From positions 32,390,802-32,454,801 of the forward strand of contig CM055097.1 in the NCBI GenBank assembly GCA_029204225.1: a stretch of DNA of 64,000 bases, in the 5' to 3' direction. The position numbers were made by a program, and so were the translations under genes. Every line of letters starts with the position of its first letter. Position 1 is the stretch's first letter. The stretch is from Diphasiastrum complanatum (taxonomy: Eukaryota > Streptophyta > Lycopodiopsida > Lycopodiales > Lycopodiaceae). This document shows positions 1 to 10,687 of this stretch, in pieces. The notes below the pieces were generated by a model. That model saw only the letters and a list, made by a program, of their open reading frames with translations, ran no database searches and was not told where the DNA came from.

Positions 1-566
1 CCAAACGCCTTAAAAAAAAACAGATTGGGAAGCATGAAAGGCAGATGGTGCGAATAACAGCTATGTGAGTGAGAAATTTTGATAAACATGCAACGGCCAG
101 TTGTCTGATACTACTGATCAGATGTTTCCTTTGGTGCACACTTTTTTTTTGTTTTTTCAGATGGGTCTCTTTCAAATTGGGTAAAAGAAGCACGTTTTGG
201 CAGATGAAAATTGGGTAAAAGAACCGTGTTTTGGCAGATGAGTCACGATTTTTTTGGCCCTCTCTTCCTTGCCGAAATATCCAGGGTGTGATGGTGGTGC
301 AGACCTCTCAATTACTTCGGCCTCCTAGAGTCAAGAACAGGCCCTCCTAACAACGGAAAAGGCTGATCTTACACAAAAGAAACATAAATAAAAACATGAA
401 AAAACAAAACACATTTCCTGTATAAATGAAAGATACACAAAAAAACTCGTGGAACGCATTCCCTCCCTCCGAAGAGATTAGTTTAGTTCCATGAAAGTAA
501 AATAGTAAGCTACAAACATAGAAACAAAGGAATAGTAAGTTAAAAGAATAAGGAAAGCGAGATCAA
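1..566. other. AT-rich spacer, no gene seen
   Basis: I find no reading frame or recognisable motif here. Homopolymer runs of A and T are common. The only structure is a short tandem duplication listed separately. Confidence 0.6.
174..240. repeat. 34-bp tandem duplication, two copies
   Basis: A unit starting AAATTGGGTAAAAGAA and ending TTTTGGCAGATG occurs at 174-206 and again at 208-240. The copies differ only slightly in the middle. Confidence 0.8.
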
Positions 567-1287
567 TGTTGGATCTTCAGCATCCACACCGGCTATGGCT
601 CCAACTAACATGACTATGGCAGTCTCCCAACTAGTCTACGCTATGGCTTCTCCAACTAGCTTGGATATGAATGCAAGAAAACAGTCATGAGCATGGTGGT
701 GAGTATTTTGATAAGCAAGATCCACTCTTCTCTCTTTTCTCTCCTTAGTTTCTAACAAATGACGGCTTAACCTAAAAGATAAAACCCTAAACTAAATCTC
801 ATCCTCTAAGGCTTACCCTACTAAAGAATGGAGGGCCTAGATTAACTTAACATGTTGCCAGATGAATAATATACAATACAATGTGAAGTAACACAGTACA
901 TGAAACCACACAAGGGAAAACACTCAGAGAGAAAGATAGGCATGTATTGCAAATGAGGTTCTTCTTGAAAATGGACTCTTCCACTCCTATTTATACTTGG
1001 AGTGGTGGTCACTTACAGAAATGCACTGTGGGACAAGTAAGCCACATAGACTAACTTAACTTTGAATCACACTGGTGCCATGGGACAAACCCCCAATAGG
1101 CCTTTGTGACTAACTTTTACATTACTTGAAATCACATATCTATATGCAGTGCCCATGACAATTTAAACTTAGAACTAAATAACCTAAACTTGATGGGCAC
1201 GTTTTGCGTTTAAATTATATCCTGCTTGTATTTTTAAAGATGTTCCACGCAGGATGGCTAGAATATTTCTTGGAATATCAGCCTACA
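567..1287 (-). mobile_element. Solo LTR-like repeat, family A
   Basis: This 721-bp block is repeated in inverted orientation at 38093-38519 plus 53256-53560, where it is split by a later insertion. Both copies have TGT...ACA ends. The other copy carries a TATAAATA box and is preceded by a purine-rich tract, so I assign the functional LTR orientation to minus here. Flanking 5-mers (ATCAA and CACTC) do not match, so no target-site duplication is visible. There is no primer-binding site or polypurine tract on either side, which suggests a solo LTR or a recombined end. Confidence 0.65.
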
Positions 1288-1606
1288 CACTCGCGTACAT
1301 GCATTATACCGATCTTGTTCATTTCTTCCCAGCTTTCAAGCAGAGACTAGATAGAATGTTCACCAAATTGCTTGATCTTTTTAAAAGCCATTCAATGTGT
1401 CCTTACTACAACAAAAAATGTCGATTGGTTGAATACCAGAGTGGTTTTGTACTTTCCTATTAGTTCAAATCCGGGATGATGAGGAAATTTCTGCTACTGA
1501 CCCTCATATTGCATCATTCTCTGTTCAGTCATCTATTAAGGATATCAGTCACTTCCTAATCGACACCCCTGATAAGGATAGTGACTTTATTGATGTAAAT
1601 ACTTAT

Positions 1607-2091
1607 GTGCTCCAGGATTCTTTTATTGGCCAGAATACATCTATTGATGAATTGATCCCTATAGATGAGTTTAAATGTCTTTTCAATTTGCCAATATATT
1701 ATATAAATGACAATGTATATTTTACTACAACTGATTTATGTCAGCTTTTTGACTATCGTGAAGATGAGGTGCTATGTTTATTATCCGGCACAATTTCCGA
1801 ATTTTTCGACTTTGTAAATTTGAAATAGATGACCTTGTTGCTGGAATTGATTATGATGATGAGGAGGGACTTATGATCGGTGAAGAGCGCTTGACTAAGA
1901 CTTTATCAAATATTGCTGAGCATGGACGAGACAGACCATCCGATGAAGAATTCACAACATTTCAATCTCAGATGGACTTCTCTCGTCCATCATTAATGCA
2001 TTTCACAAATGATTCTACTTCAATAGGTGGTCATAATATTGATCATCCTGATCTGGTTGTTCTTGATGATGAAGAGTGTGTAAGTGTTTAA
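1607..2091 (+). pseudogene. Unrecognised coding-like ORF pair, frameshifted
   Basis: Two overlapping frames (1607-1828 and 1774-2091) look protein-like rather than random. The first contains a PIDEFKCLFNLP stretch. The second is acidic (DYDDEEGLMIGEERL, and VVLDDEEC near its end). A frame change around 1800, or a missed splice, would join them. I do not recognise the family. It lies between an LTR-like repeat and a minus-strand transposase-like relic, so it may be a second protein of the same decayed DNA transposon. Plain spacer is also possible. Confidence 0.3.
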
Positions 2092-2100
2092 ACTTTCTTG

Positions 2101-3364
2101 CATTAGAATGTTCTTAACTGCTGAATATATATTTTTTAACATATTTCTTATTGCATGATGCTATAATAATTTTGACTTTGCTGCGAGACGATGTGGTTAC
2201 AGACAACATGCATCCTCGTTCCAGAGGGATAGTGCACTTGGCCACTATCTTAGGCATTTTTTGAAGAATGAGATCTGTATTGCTCATTTGAAGCTGAGCC
2301 TAGTTGGGGAGAGTCTGATAACGGCAGTTAAAGCTTTATCATTTTATCTAGGAGGACATAAATTTGTTAAGACAAATAAGATCACTTTCGTCAAAAGACC
2401 TTATGTTGTCTTTGTTATCTTCTACTCAGCAATCATCTAATTTTCTCTTCCTGTATGAACTTGCATGCTTTTCTAAACTTGTATTGTGTGGACTTTGTTA
2501 TATGTCAAATCTGAACTTCGCAGTAGAACCATTGAAACAATTGAAAAATGTAGTTTCGTTTTTCATTGGTTTCTCTATGTGTATTTCGATAAAATGCTGC
2601 TCGTGCTTGCCAATGTGACTTCTCCATCCCTTGTGATGACCAGACACTCAAGCTTCCATATGTGTTTGCAAAAAATGCTGTATGATCTCTTAGTATGTGC
2701 TGCAGATGTCAAAACCATAATGTCAATCTTACGTTTGGATTTAAATATATATATGGAAACTTGAAAGCATCTTGAAAAATTTATACTAACCATGTAATGA
2801 GTGATGTGATCTTCTACCCATGCTTTTGATACTGAATTAACAAACTCAACATGAGTCATTTTTGTACAGCTTTCTTATCAATATCAGAGTATTTATCTTT
2901 TTTTAAAATAACAATCATACTATCAAGCTTCTTCCATACATCAACTTTTAGTACTCTAGTTTTGTCGTCTCTTTCTCGAAGTCCTGAGTGGTAGCAATAA
3001 TATCTATCCAGACTAAGTGTTGAATATTAGAAGCCTTACCAGTATGATTTGATAGGAATCAACGTGCTTTTGGTCCTCCTATGCTTGGCTTAGTTGGCAT
3101 ATTCTCATTCTTTCCTGAAAGCTTTTCATCTTTTTGAATTTTGACATATCCCTTATGAAGTTCTACTTTTGATAAAACATCTTCTAATCAAGAGATAGTT
3201 TCCTTTGTTGATGATGTTGGCTTAGTATTCCAAGCAAAAACTATATGAAGATAAATGATCTTTTCTATTAATCTAACTTCTGCATGAAGAGTGCAAACAT
3301 GCACATTTTTCAAGGGGATAGGCAGCACAGGCTTCTAGTTTGGATCTGCATATTCTCTAGTAAT
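2101..3364. other. AT-rich spacer, no gene seen
   Basis: No frame here shows a recognisable domain. Short ORFs at 2364-2859 overlap on both strands and look like chance. The right part may be a decayed continuation of the minus-strand relic at 3365-4060. Confidence 0.45.
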
Positions 3365-4060
3365 TCATGTACTCCTAGTAACATCTTTTGTCATTTTCAT
3401 GCAGTACAAACAAGGTTGTTTTGATGTAGCACCTTGAGAGACATTATACATACATTTCAATGTTTTCAAATCACTTGCTAAGTGCCATTCAACATTGAAG
3501 TTTCCAACTCCTGAAACATTGAGAAGTTCTCCATCCATATGGTCCTTGATGATCCTAGGATAAAATGTCCTTGAGAATATCCATGATAATATATCATGAT
3601 CCTCCTTCAGCACTTGTCCAAAGAATTAATCAGACCTAGTTAACAAAGAATTAATACTATTCAATGAATGTAATGTAATAATGAGGCTAGTTACCTGATA
3701 CGCTGCCAACCACCGTATATCATTTTTTGACTAGACACTGAATCTGAAATCTTCTCGGTCCTCTGTTTGTGATAGTGCACCATTCATGAGAGTTATACTA
3801 ACCCTCTCCATCTTTTGCCCTTTCACAATTTCTGACTCATCTAACTTAAGTACTATGATTATTTTGTCATTCACCTTTTCAAAAGTTATATCATAGAATG
3901 TGACTATGTATCTCAGCAAGTAATTTAGATCAACAAATAAGTTGTTTGATGAATTATAGGATATTGATCTTCCATCAGTTTCATACACCTCCTCAATATG
4001 AAATGGAGTTCCAGTGATCTTATGCATACCTATGTTTAATGTATCCCTCTCTTTCTTCAA
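3365..4060 (-). pseudogene. Transposase-like relic, family uncertain
   Basis: Two minus-strand blocks, 4060-3731 and 3613-3365, read as parts of one protein. The first ends at a stop followed in frame by SKNDIRWLAAY, so it is probably a nonsense change. The second carries the pattern VEWHLASDLKTLK followed by CLYCMK, a D-x-K helix plus a CxxC pair. That layout resembles multi-copy transposon proteins with a 'D.K....G...S...C.WC' signature. A possible 90-bp intron (CAG|GTAACT to ACTAG|GT) lies between the blocks, but an in-frame TAA after the acceptor argues for decay. No terminal inverted repeats were identified. The family assignment is a guess. Confidence 0.35.
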
Positions 4061-4319
4061 GTGATATGTCCTAGGGATTGGGACTTTTCTAATTTGAACT
4101 TGCTTAAAAAATTGGATCCAATCTGATATGATTTGATTTGGATTCTGAGAAAATTTTCATTTTTGAGAAGTATCGATTGATTGTTTTCGAAATCTTTTTC
4201 ACGATATAGAAATCAAATTTTTGGAAAGTGGAATATTTTTAGCAGATCTGATCTGAGATAGTGTTTGATTGAAAAATCTAAATCCAATCTCATTGTCTGC
4301 TTGATCTGAGTTAATAAAG

Positions 4320-4964
4320 ATGGTTGCTCTTGGAGGTGCTCCTCAGGAAGTCAATCCAATTATTGTTAGAAGAGCACCCCTTTTGGATCTATCCAAATAT
4401 AATGGATTAACAAATCCAGTTAGATTTCTTCATATCTATGCTGAATCTTGTGAAGTTTATGGCGAGATTGATCCTCAGCATAAACTTAAGCTGTTTCCTA
4501 TGGCCTTAACAGGCGCAGCACAAGATTGGTATTATAATCAAGATGAAACTAAGCGTACAGATTGGGAGGTTGTTAAATGAGCCCTTATCATACGGTTCAA
4601 ACCGCGAAAGTTTATGGAAGACCCTTTCCTACTTTTAAGTAAAATTAAAATGGAAAAGAGGAAAATGGTTCGAGATTACATTGAACGGGTGAAACGCCTC
4701 AGATCTGAGTGCGAACCTGAGCTGATTAGCGAAAATGCCATGATTATGTGGTTTTTGTCAGGTCTACCTAAACGGATCAGATGTGAGCTGAAACGCCATA
4801 ATGAGTATGCACTCTTGCAAAATGCTATGGACGATGCAATTCGAGAGGAAGATGAGATTCAGATGATGAGCCAAATATCAGTATGTTGTCTTACACACCA
4901 GGGCAGACTACTACAACATCCAGCACTATTGCATCAACGAATGCCAACGCTACTGCAGAAATGA
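4320..4964 (+). pseudogene. gag: gag, N-terminal and capsid part, OTA gypsy copy 1
   Basis: The frame opens with ATG right after the leader and encodes the retrotransposon capsid domain, including LKLFPMALTGAAQDWYYN and MVRDYIERVKRLRSECEP. An in-frame TGA at 4578-4580 stands where copy 2 has Arg (VVKRALITRF), a probable CGA to TGA change at a CpG. The frame then runs to 4964, where a frameshift takes the continuation to another frame. Gag forms the virus-like particle in the cytoplasm. Confidence 0.8.
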
Positions 4965-6217
4965 TGCTCAATGAGTTCGAGAAACTTGGGAAGAACCAGC
5001 AGAAACAGATAGAAAAATTGCACTCGCAATTTGATGAGAATATCAAAGCATTGGAAGATTTCCACGAAAAAACGAGCACTTGAAAAGTCTGCGAAGACTT
5101 TTCCTACCAAGGAAAATGTCCAGTATTCTATTTGCATAGAAAATCACACAGTGAATGAGTGTCCTCAATTAAAAAACGAATGGAAATCAGTGTTTGCCAT
5201 TTGTGTAATTCGCCTGATCATGAGACTGCTTTTTGCAACTTCAACCTTCGGATAATTCAGCAACGGTATGTCCAAATGGGATATCGAGAACCACAGTATG
5301 GAGGAAATCCAACAGCAAGACCTCAACAATCTGCTCTTGGATACTTGGAATGTTTAGCCTTACCTGCCCCACCAAAGCACTTCGCTCCTCCTGCTAATTT
5401 GATGGAACCAGAATCGTACATAAGTGTTGAGCAATGGAACTATGGTACTGATCAAGAAGGTGGACCTTCAGAACAGTACTCTATTTATGCTGCCGCTCAA
5501 CAACAAGCCTCTAGAAATTGGACCAGAGCACCACTTGGATGCTTTGCATGTGGAGAAAATCACAGAGTTGCAGAATGTCCAAATAAAAAAAATATTATAC
5601 CATTATGTCGTGACTATGGTTATGGGCATTGCTATAAAGACTGTCCAGCAAGACCAAAGCCACCACCAACTACAGCACCTGTAAATTTGATAACTATCAA
5701 GCAAAGACCAGTAGCTCAGAATAAACCAAGTACACCCTTGATGGTAGTCACCAGAGCACAGAAGCAGAAAGAATCAGTCGTGGATCCAGTACCTGCTGAT
5801 TCTATACCATTGAATGATATACCAACAACATTGGGAGTCTATTCAAATCTTCATGCGGAAAAACAAAGATATCAAAATATGAGGCAGTGGATTAAACATC
5901 TGCAAGAAGAAGAGGAGCTCGAAGCTGCTAAAGCAACAGCAAAAGTTCGTTCTTCACCATTGCAGCCACCAAGAAATACATATATGAATGATCAGTTGCA
6001 TCATCATGAAGAACTCTTTAAGATGACTGAACCGGAAGCACCGCAAACAGAACTGCTCATGAATATTTTGTCTAACAAGATCAATATTTCATTGGGAGAG
6101 TTCCTGAAGTTGGTGCCAAAAGCAAAAGAAGTCTTAGCACAAAAGTTAGCTCAAGAAGAACCAGAAATCCATCAAGAGCCACTTTTTTTTGCTGGATTTG
6201 AAGAATCAATGAAGTAG
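4883..6217 (+). pseudogene. gag: gag, C-terminal part with serial zinc knuckles
   Basis: After two frame changes (about 4900 and 5080-5160) the frame 5159-6217 is open for 352 codons. It carries a clean CX2CX4HX4C knuckle (CHLCNSPDHETAFC), a second with one residue fewer before His (CFACGENHRVAEC) and a third with Tyr in place of the second Cys (CRDYGYGHCYKDC). A further half-knuckle (ENHTVNECPQ) lies upstream near 5140. A linker with acidic and Gln-rich segments leads toward protease. Several serial knuckles are more than the one or two usual in gypsy gag. They bind the genomic RNA. Confidence 0.7.
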
Positions 6218-6420
6218 TCCATATTGGAGCACTTGGGAAAGTGAACAAAAGAATATCACTCTACCGATACAGCCTAGACAATTTCCTAAGGAAGCAGCAG
6301 TGATAGATGGTGGTTCAGGAGTTAACCTGATTTCTGCATGTTACTTATTAAGTATCAAGATTGTTTTGCTTAGACTTATCAAGATCTAAAGGGTATTCCG
6401 ACATCAGTGATTGAACATAC
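6218..6420 (+). pseudogene. Aspartic protease remnant with internal deletion
   Basis: The active-site loop reads VIDGGSGVNLIS at about 6300-6340, where most retroviral-type proteases have D-S/T-G. About 10 codons later the sequence jumps to LLIKYQDCF-like DNA that lies just before RT in copy 2. Compared with copy 2 about 1.2 kb is missing, covering the rest of protease and the Ser/Lys-rich linker. The junction is near 6343. Confidence 0.65.
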
Positions 6421-7260
6421 CATACCTTTAGTACCTGATGCAGTTCCAAAGGTTACAAAGTTCTATCGCTGTAATCATAATATTGCAGACCTAATAAAGA
6501 AAGAACTTCAGAGATTGCTTGACGCCGATTTCATTTATGAGAACGAGCATACCGAATGGATCTCACCGATTGTCATTGTTCCTAAGAAGAATGAAAAATT
6601 GCGAATCTGTGTGAATCTCAAAGCGTTGAACAAAGTGACGTGAAAGGATCACTTTTCGTTACCTTTTACTGAAAGCATTTTGGATCGCCTTGCTGGAGCA
6701 GAAGCTTATAGTTTCTTGGATGGATTTAGTGGTTACAACCAGGTTAAGATTGCACCTGCAGAACATCAGAAAACCACTTTTGCAACAAAATGGGACACCT
6801 ATGCTTACAAAGTAATGTTGTTTGGACTCTGTAATACACCAAGTTCGTTCCAAAGAGTAATGCAATTTGCTTTTAAAGATTATCTACAAAAATTTCTTGA
6901 AATTTACTTGAATGACCTGGGAGTCCATAGTACAGATACAGACCACCTGGATCGATTAGAAAAAGTATTTGAAAGATGCCGCAAATATCAGATTTCTCTA
7001 AATCCAAAAAAATACCAGATATGGGTTTCCCATGGAGTTGTGTTTGGACATGTGATATCGAGACATGGTATTGCCACAGATTATTCTAAGATCAAGATTA
7101 TTGTGAAATTGCCACTATCAACAACGATTCGTGGAGTTTGTGTTTATGGGTCATGCGAACTACTATCGAATTTTTATTATCTTCTTTGCAGATTTAGCAC
7201 GACCTATATACAAACTGACTATTGTTTCTATTTGGACAGTAGATGCGTTAGAAACCTTTG
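6388..7260 (+). pseudogene. pol: Reverse transcriptase, OTA gypsy copy 1
   Basis: Conserved RT blocks appear in order: WISPIVIVPKKN, LRICVNLKALNKVT, SFLDGFSGYNQVKIAP, FGLCNTPSSFQR and the catalytic box. The box reads YLND where copy 2 has YLDD, so a metal-binding Asp is lost. An in-frame TGA sits at 6641-6643 just after LNKVT, where copy 2 has Arg. The frame degenerates after 7120 in the connection region. Confidence 0.85.
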
Positions 7261-7279
7261 AAAAGTTAAAAAAAAAACA

Positions 7280-7720
7280 TTAACTTCAGCACCAATACTA
7301 CGTTCTCCAGATTGGACAATAGAATTTCATGTTCATATAGATGCCTCAAAATATGCCATTGGATCAGTTTTGATGCATCCAGGTGATTATAAGAAGGATT
7401 ATCCTATACGATTTGCAAGCAGACAGCTTACAGATCCAGTGAAGAATTATTCAACAATAGAACGTGAAGCATTAGCCATGATTTTTTTTGTTCGAAAAAT
7501 TTCGTCACTACCTCATGGAAACGCACTTTGCATTTTATACGGATCATCAACCGTTACTTTACTTGGTAAACAAGACATGCAATACTGGACGTATTGCAAG
7601 ATGGTTATTGTTATTGACTGAATTTGACTTTCGAATTGTGGTTCGAAAGGGCAAGCAACATTATCTAGCCGATCACGTTTCACGAATCGAATCTGCACCA
7701 GTTAACACTGAAGTGGATGA
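7280..7720 (+). pseudogene. pol: RNase H domain, OTA gypsy copy 1
   Basis: The frame contains the RNase H core: FHVHIDASKYAIGSVL, then IRFASRQLTDPVKNYSTIEREALAM, FYTDHQPLLYLV and HYLADHVSRI. A frameshift lies near 7490, next to an eight-T run. Only one RNase H is present between RT and integrase, so this is not a dual-RNase-H Tat/Ogre arrangement. Confidence 0.8.
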
Positions 7721-8712
7721 TGAACTACCAGATGCTGCATTGTTCTATGTCGAAGCAGTACCTAAGTGGGCAGCGGATATTGTTGAGTACCTGATGCTAG
7801 GACAACCGAATGACTCCTTGACAAAAGTACAAAAGAGACAATTGATTCATAAGGCTCAACCTTATCAATTGATTGTAGGACAATTGTATCGTCGTGGATC
7901 AGACAATATTTTACGAAGATGTGTTTTACCGCATGAAGTCCCAAGTTTAATCATGTTTTCACATGATGGCATGGGCGAAGGACACTTCTCTACAGATATT
8001 ATTGTTTGCAAACTTTTGCAATCAGGTTGTTGGTGGCCTATGCTTCATAAGGACCCAGAAAATTTTATTCAGACATGTGATGTTTGCCAACAAACACAAC
8101 GGCCTACTCAACAGAATCATGAACCCTTGCATCCGGTTTTATCGCAAGCACCGTTTGAAAAATGGGGACTGGATTATGTTGGTCCTATTCATCATGCCCC
8201 GCAAGGATCTCAGGCCCGAGACATTATCGTAGCAACTAATTATATGACCAAGTGGGTTGAAGCCAAAGCTTTTAAAGTTGCTGATGCGAAATCTACGGCC
8301 AAGTTTCTGTATGAAAAATATTATAATCAAATTTGGATGTCTGATCGAGATTGTCAGTGATCGAGGTACAAACAATAAAGTGTTTACTGGAAGATTTTTT
8401 TGTGATACACAGATTAAGTACTCCCTACTATCCCAGAGGGAATGGCCAAGCTGAATCTTCCAATAAGATTCTCTGCACCATTATGACAAAGACAGTTGAA
8501 GTGAGTCGGTCTGATTGGGAACATAAACTGTATGCAGTGTTATGGGCATTCAAAATCACTTACAGATATAGTACAAATCAAACACCTTTTCAACTGGTTT
8601 ATGGTCAAAATGTTGTCATGTCGATTGAATTTTTAATCCCATCTTTACGCATAGCAGCAACGGAATGATTAAATGATGATAAGTCTTTACAAAAGGTTCA
8701 TCCTTCGCCAGC
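7721..8712 (+). pseudogene. pol: Integrase, OTA gypsy copy 1, cut by a chromovirus
   Basis: The zinc-binding H2C2 region is visible (HDGMGEGHFSTD to CDVCQQTQRP). The catalytic core follows: LDYVGPI, then EIVSDRGT in a shifted frame, then YYPRGNGQAESSNK with the catalytic Glu. Frameshifts occur near 8330 and 8450. After IPSLRIAATE the sequence runs a few dozen bases and stops at 8712, where the chromovirus LTR begins. The integrase C-terminus is not found on the far side. Confidence 0.8.
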
Positions 8713-9238
8713 TGTTACGTACCCATAGGGGTACACAACAGGAAACTTGAGGTGATGGTCTCAGTTATGGGACGGAACGATGATCTGGAGCTATAGGTCT
8801 TTTGGGTGCCACATGTCAATGTCTCATTGGCACGCGGTGACTCATTGTTATGGACCCGCGTCAGTGTGCACAACTGCTGCATGTCGTTAGTCATGCGTGA
8901 CTCCTATGGAGGGAGATGACCCACCTGGACTATGTATGTAGAGGTGGATCTCCATGAGCTAGGTATTCATTCTCTCCTGGAGAATGAAGAGCTCTTCCAC
9001 TGGTGGTCAGGTCAGGACGAGTATCTAGGCCTCAGGATGTAGGTAGGTGAGGGTCGAGGGTAAGGCATGGTGGTATGGGACACCATGGCTTACATGAGAT
9101 CCGAGCTTGCTTGATGGTGGTCTGTAGCTCTAGTGCACGGGGGTGAGGTGGCAGTACCTCTATGGTTGGATGAAAACTTAGCGTTCGTCACTTGTTTGTA
9201 CTTTAGCAATGACCGGCTTGACGATGGGAATTCTAACA
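8713..9238 (+). repeat. 5' LTR of the chromovirus
   Basis: The block begins TGTTACGTACCC and ends GGGAATTCTAACA, directly before a primer-binding site, which fixes the right boundary. The left boundary is the first TG following recognisable integrase sequence of the host element. No second copy exists in the window for comparison. Confidence 0.75.
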
Positions 9239-9240
9239 GT

Positions 9241-9252
9241 TGGTATCAGAGC
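9241..9252 (+). promoter_or_regulatory. Primer-binding site, initiator-Met tRNA type
   Basis: TGGTATCAGAGC lies two bases after the LTR end. It is the standard complement of the 3' end of plant initiator tRNA-Met used by chromoviruses and copia elements. Confidence 0.9.
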
Positions 9253-10687
9253 CAGCGATCATTGTGAACAAGGTGCAATCGCTCTAACTTTTGTTATTGG
9301 TTGGTTTGAGCTTTTAGCTGTTGTTTTTTAAGGCTTAGTTGATTTCGTTGAATCGATCTGAACAACTTTGCTTTTTGGTTCGTCTCAATCTAAGGTCGTT
9401 TTGATTGAAAATGAACCATCTTTGCTAGCTACGGTGGTGGTAGTCGGTTTCTTTTGAATGTTTTACGTTTTTTAAAATTTCAAATACCGATATCGTTTTT
9501 GGCCTTATTTTGAGCCTTGGAAGTCGAAGTTACAAAAAAAAAAAATTCCTCGGGCACCCGCGCGTCCGCTCGGACCTGCGCGCCTGGCTGCTGGTTCTGT
9601 TCCGTACAATTTCAAAAAATTCTGTAACCGTTGTAGTTTCGGGACTCTCACACATCTGCATATTGGAGGAGTTTTATTAATCTTTAATAATTATGTTCAC
9701 AAGTTCCTTTACTCTTGGTTCTAAAGGATTTATGTACCTTGCAAGTACAATAATCTTGAATATGTTAAAAAAATTGTTTAAGCAAACTAAAGCTTTCGTT
9801 TTCTCAAGAAAAGCTGGAGAGCCTTTCTTTTTGCAATCTAAACCAAAGAGTTGAGGCCTTGTTTGGTTAACGTGAACATGATTGAAAGTTCTTTGTACTT
9901 GTAAAGTACATAGTAAACTTTGAAACTTTGTTTCAAAGTTTACAAAGTTTTTTTTTATACTAAGTTATAAAACTTAGTCTCTAAGTTTGAACATAAAAGC
10001 TTTTCTAAATTTTCAAGAAAAGGAGGAGATTAATAAAACAAAAGTACACAGTTGTACAATTGTACTAGCAAGTTGTACCTACTGCTGGTACAGACTTGTG
10101 TACCCTTTTTCTTCATTTTCTTAGCCTCTTTCTTGGGCTTAATCCTCCTCTTTGTAATCTTCCACATACACACCAAGAAAAATTGGTAATTCCTTCATCC
10201 TTTTCTCTTTTGGAAAGGAAATTTGATGGTTTTTCCTCCACCTCCTCCTCATGAACGTACAGTTGTACCTGCACTTTCTCCTTTGCCTAAGGACAAGCCT
10301 TACAGGAGACTTAGGTGTATCTTTAGGCCATAAGGCCATGAGGTCAAGGTGGTGACCCAAAAGTTGGGTGGGGACGTGACCCAAGTGACCCTTGGGTGAG
10401 GTGGCGTAAAGAGGGTGGTGGCCATGTGAGTTGAGGGTAGGTGGACCCCATAAGGGGATGCCACTTGTTTTAGGTGCCCATGTGCTTACTAGGTGGCGAC
10501 CATAAGGCCCGCCACTCGGCAAGGCCTTTTTAAGAAGAAAAAGAAGTGGGATGCGGGATATAGGCTCCATTTCCATCATTGAGGTCTTATTGTGGCTTAG
10601 CCTCCTTGAGAAGTGGTCTCAAGTTCTCTAGGTCCTTTTGTTGTGAAGCCCTTGCAGTTTTTTTTTTGTCTTCTTCCTTAGTGCGCC
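9253..10687 (+). other. Untranslated leader of the chromovirus
   Basis: This stretch holds no conserved frame. It contains a GC-rich patch (about 9548-9595), AT-rich sequence, and a 146-codon minus-strand frame at 10139-10579 that looks like chance. Long leaders between primer site and gag are common in plant gypsy elements. Confidence 0.6.

Noticed and set aside
10139-10579. 146-codon minus-strand frame
   Set aside because: It lies antisense in the chromovirus leader, shows no domain and has GC- and Pro/Gly-biased composition typical of chance frames.
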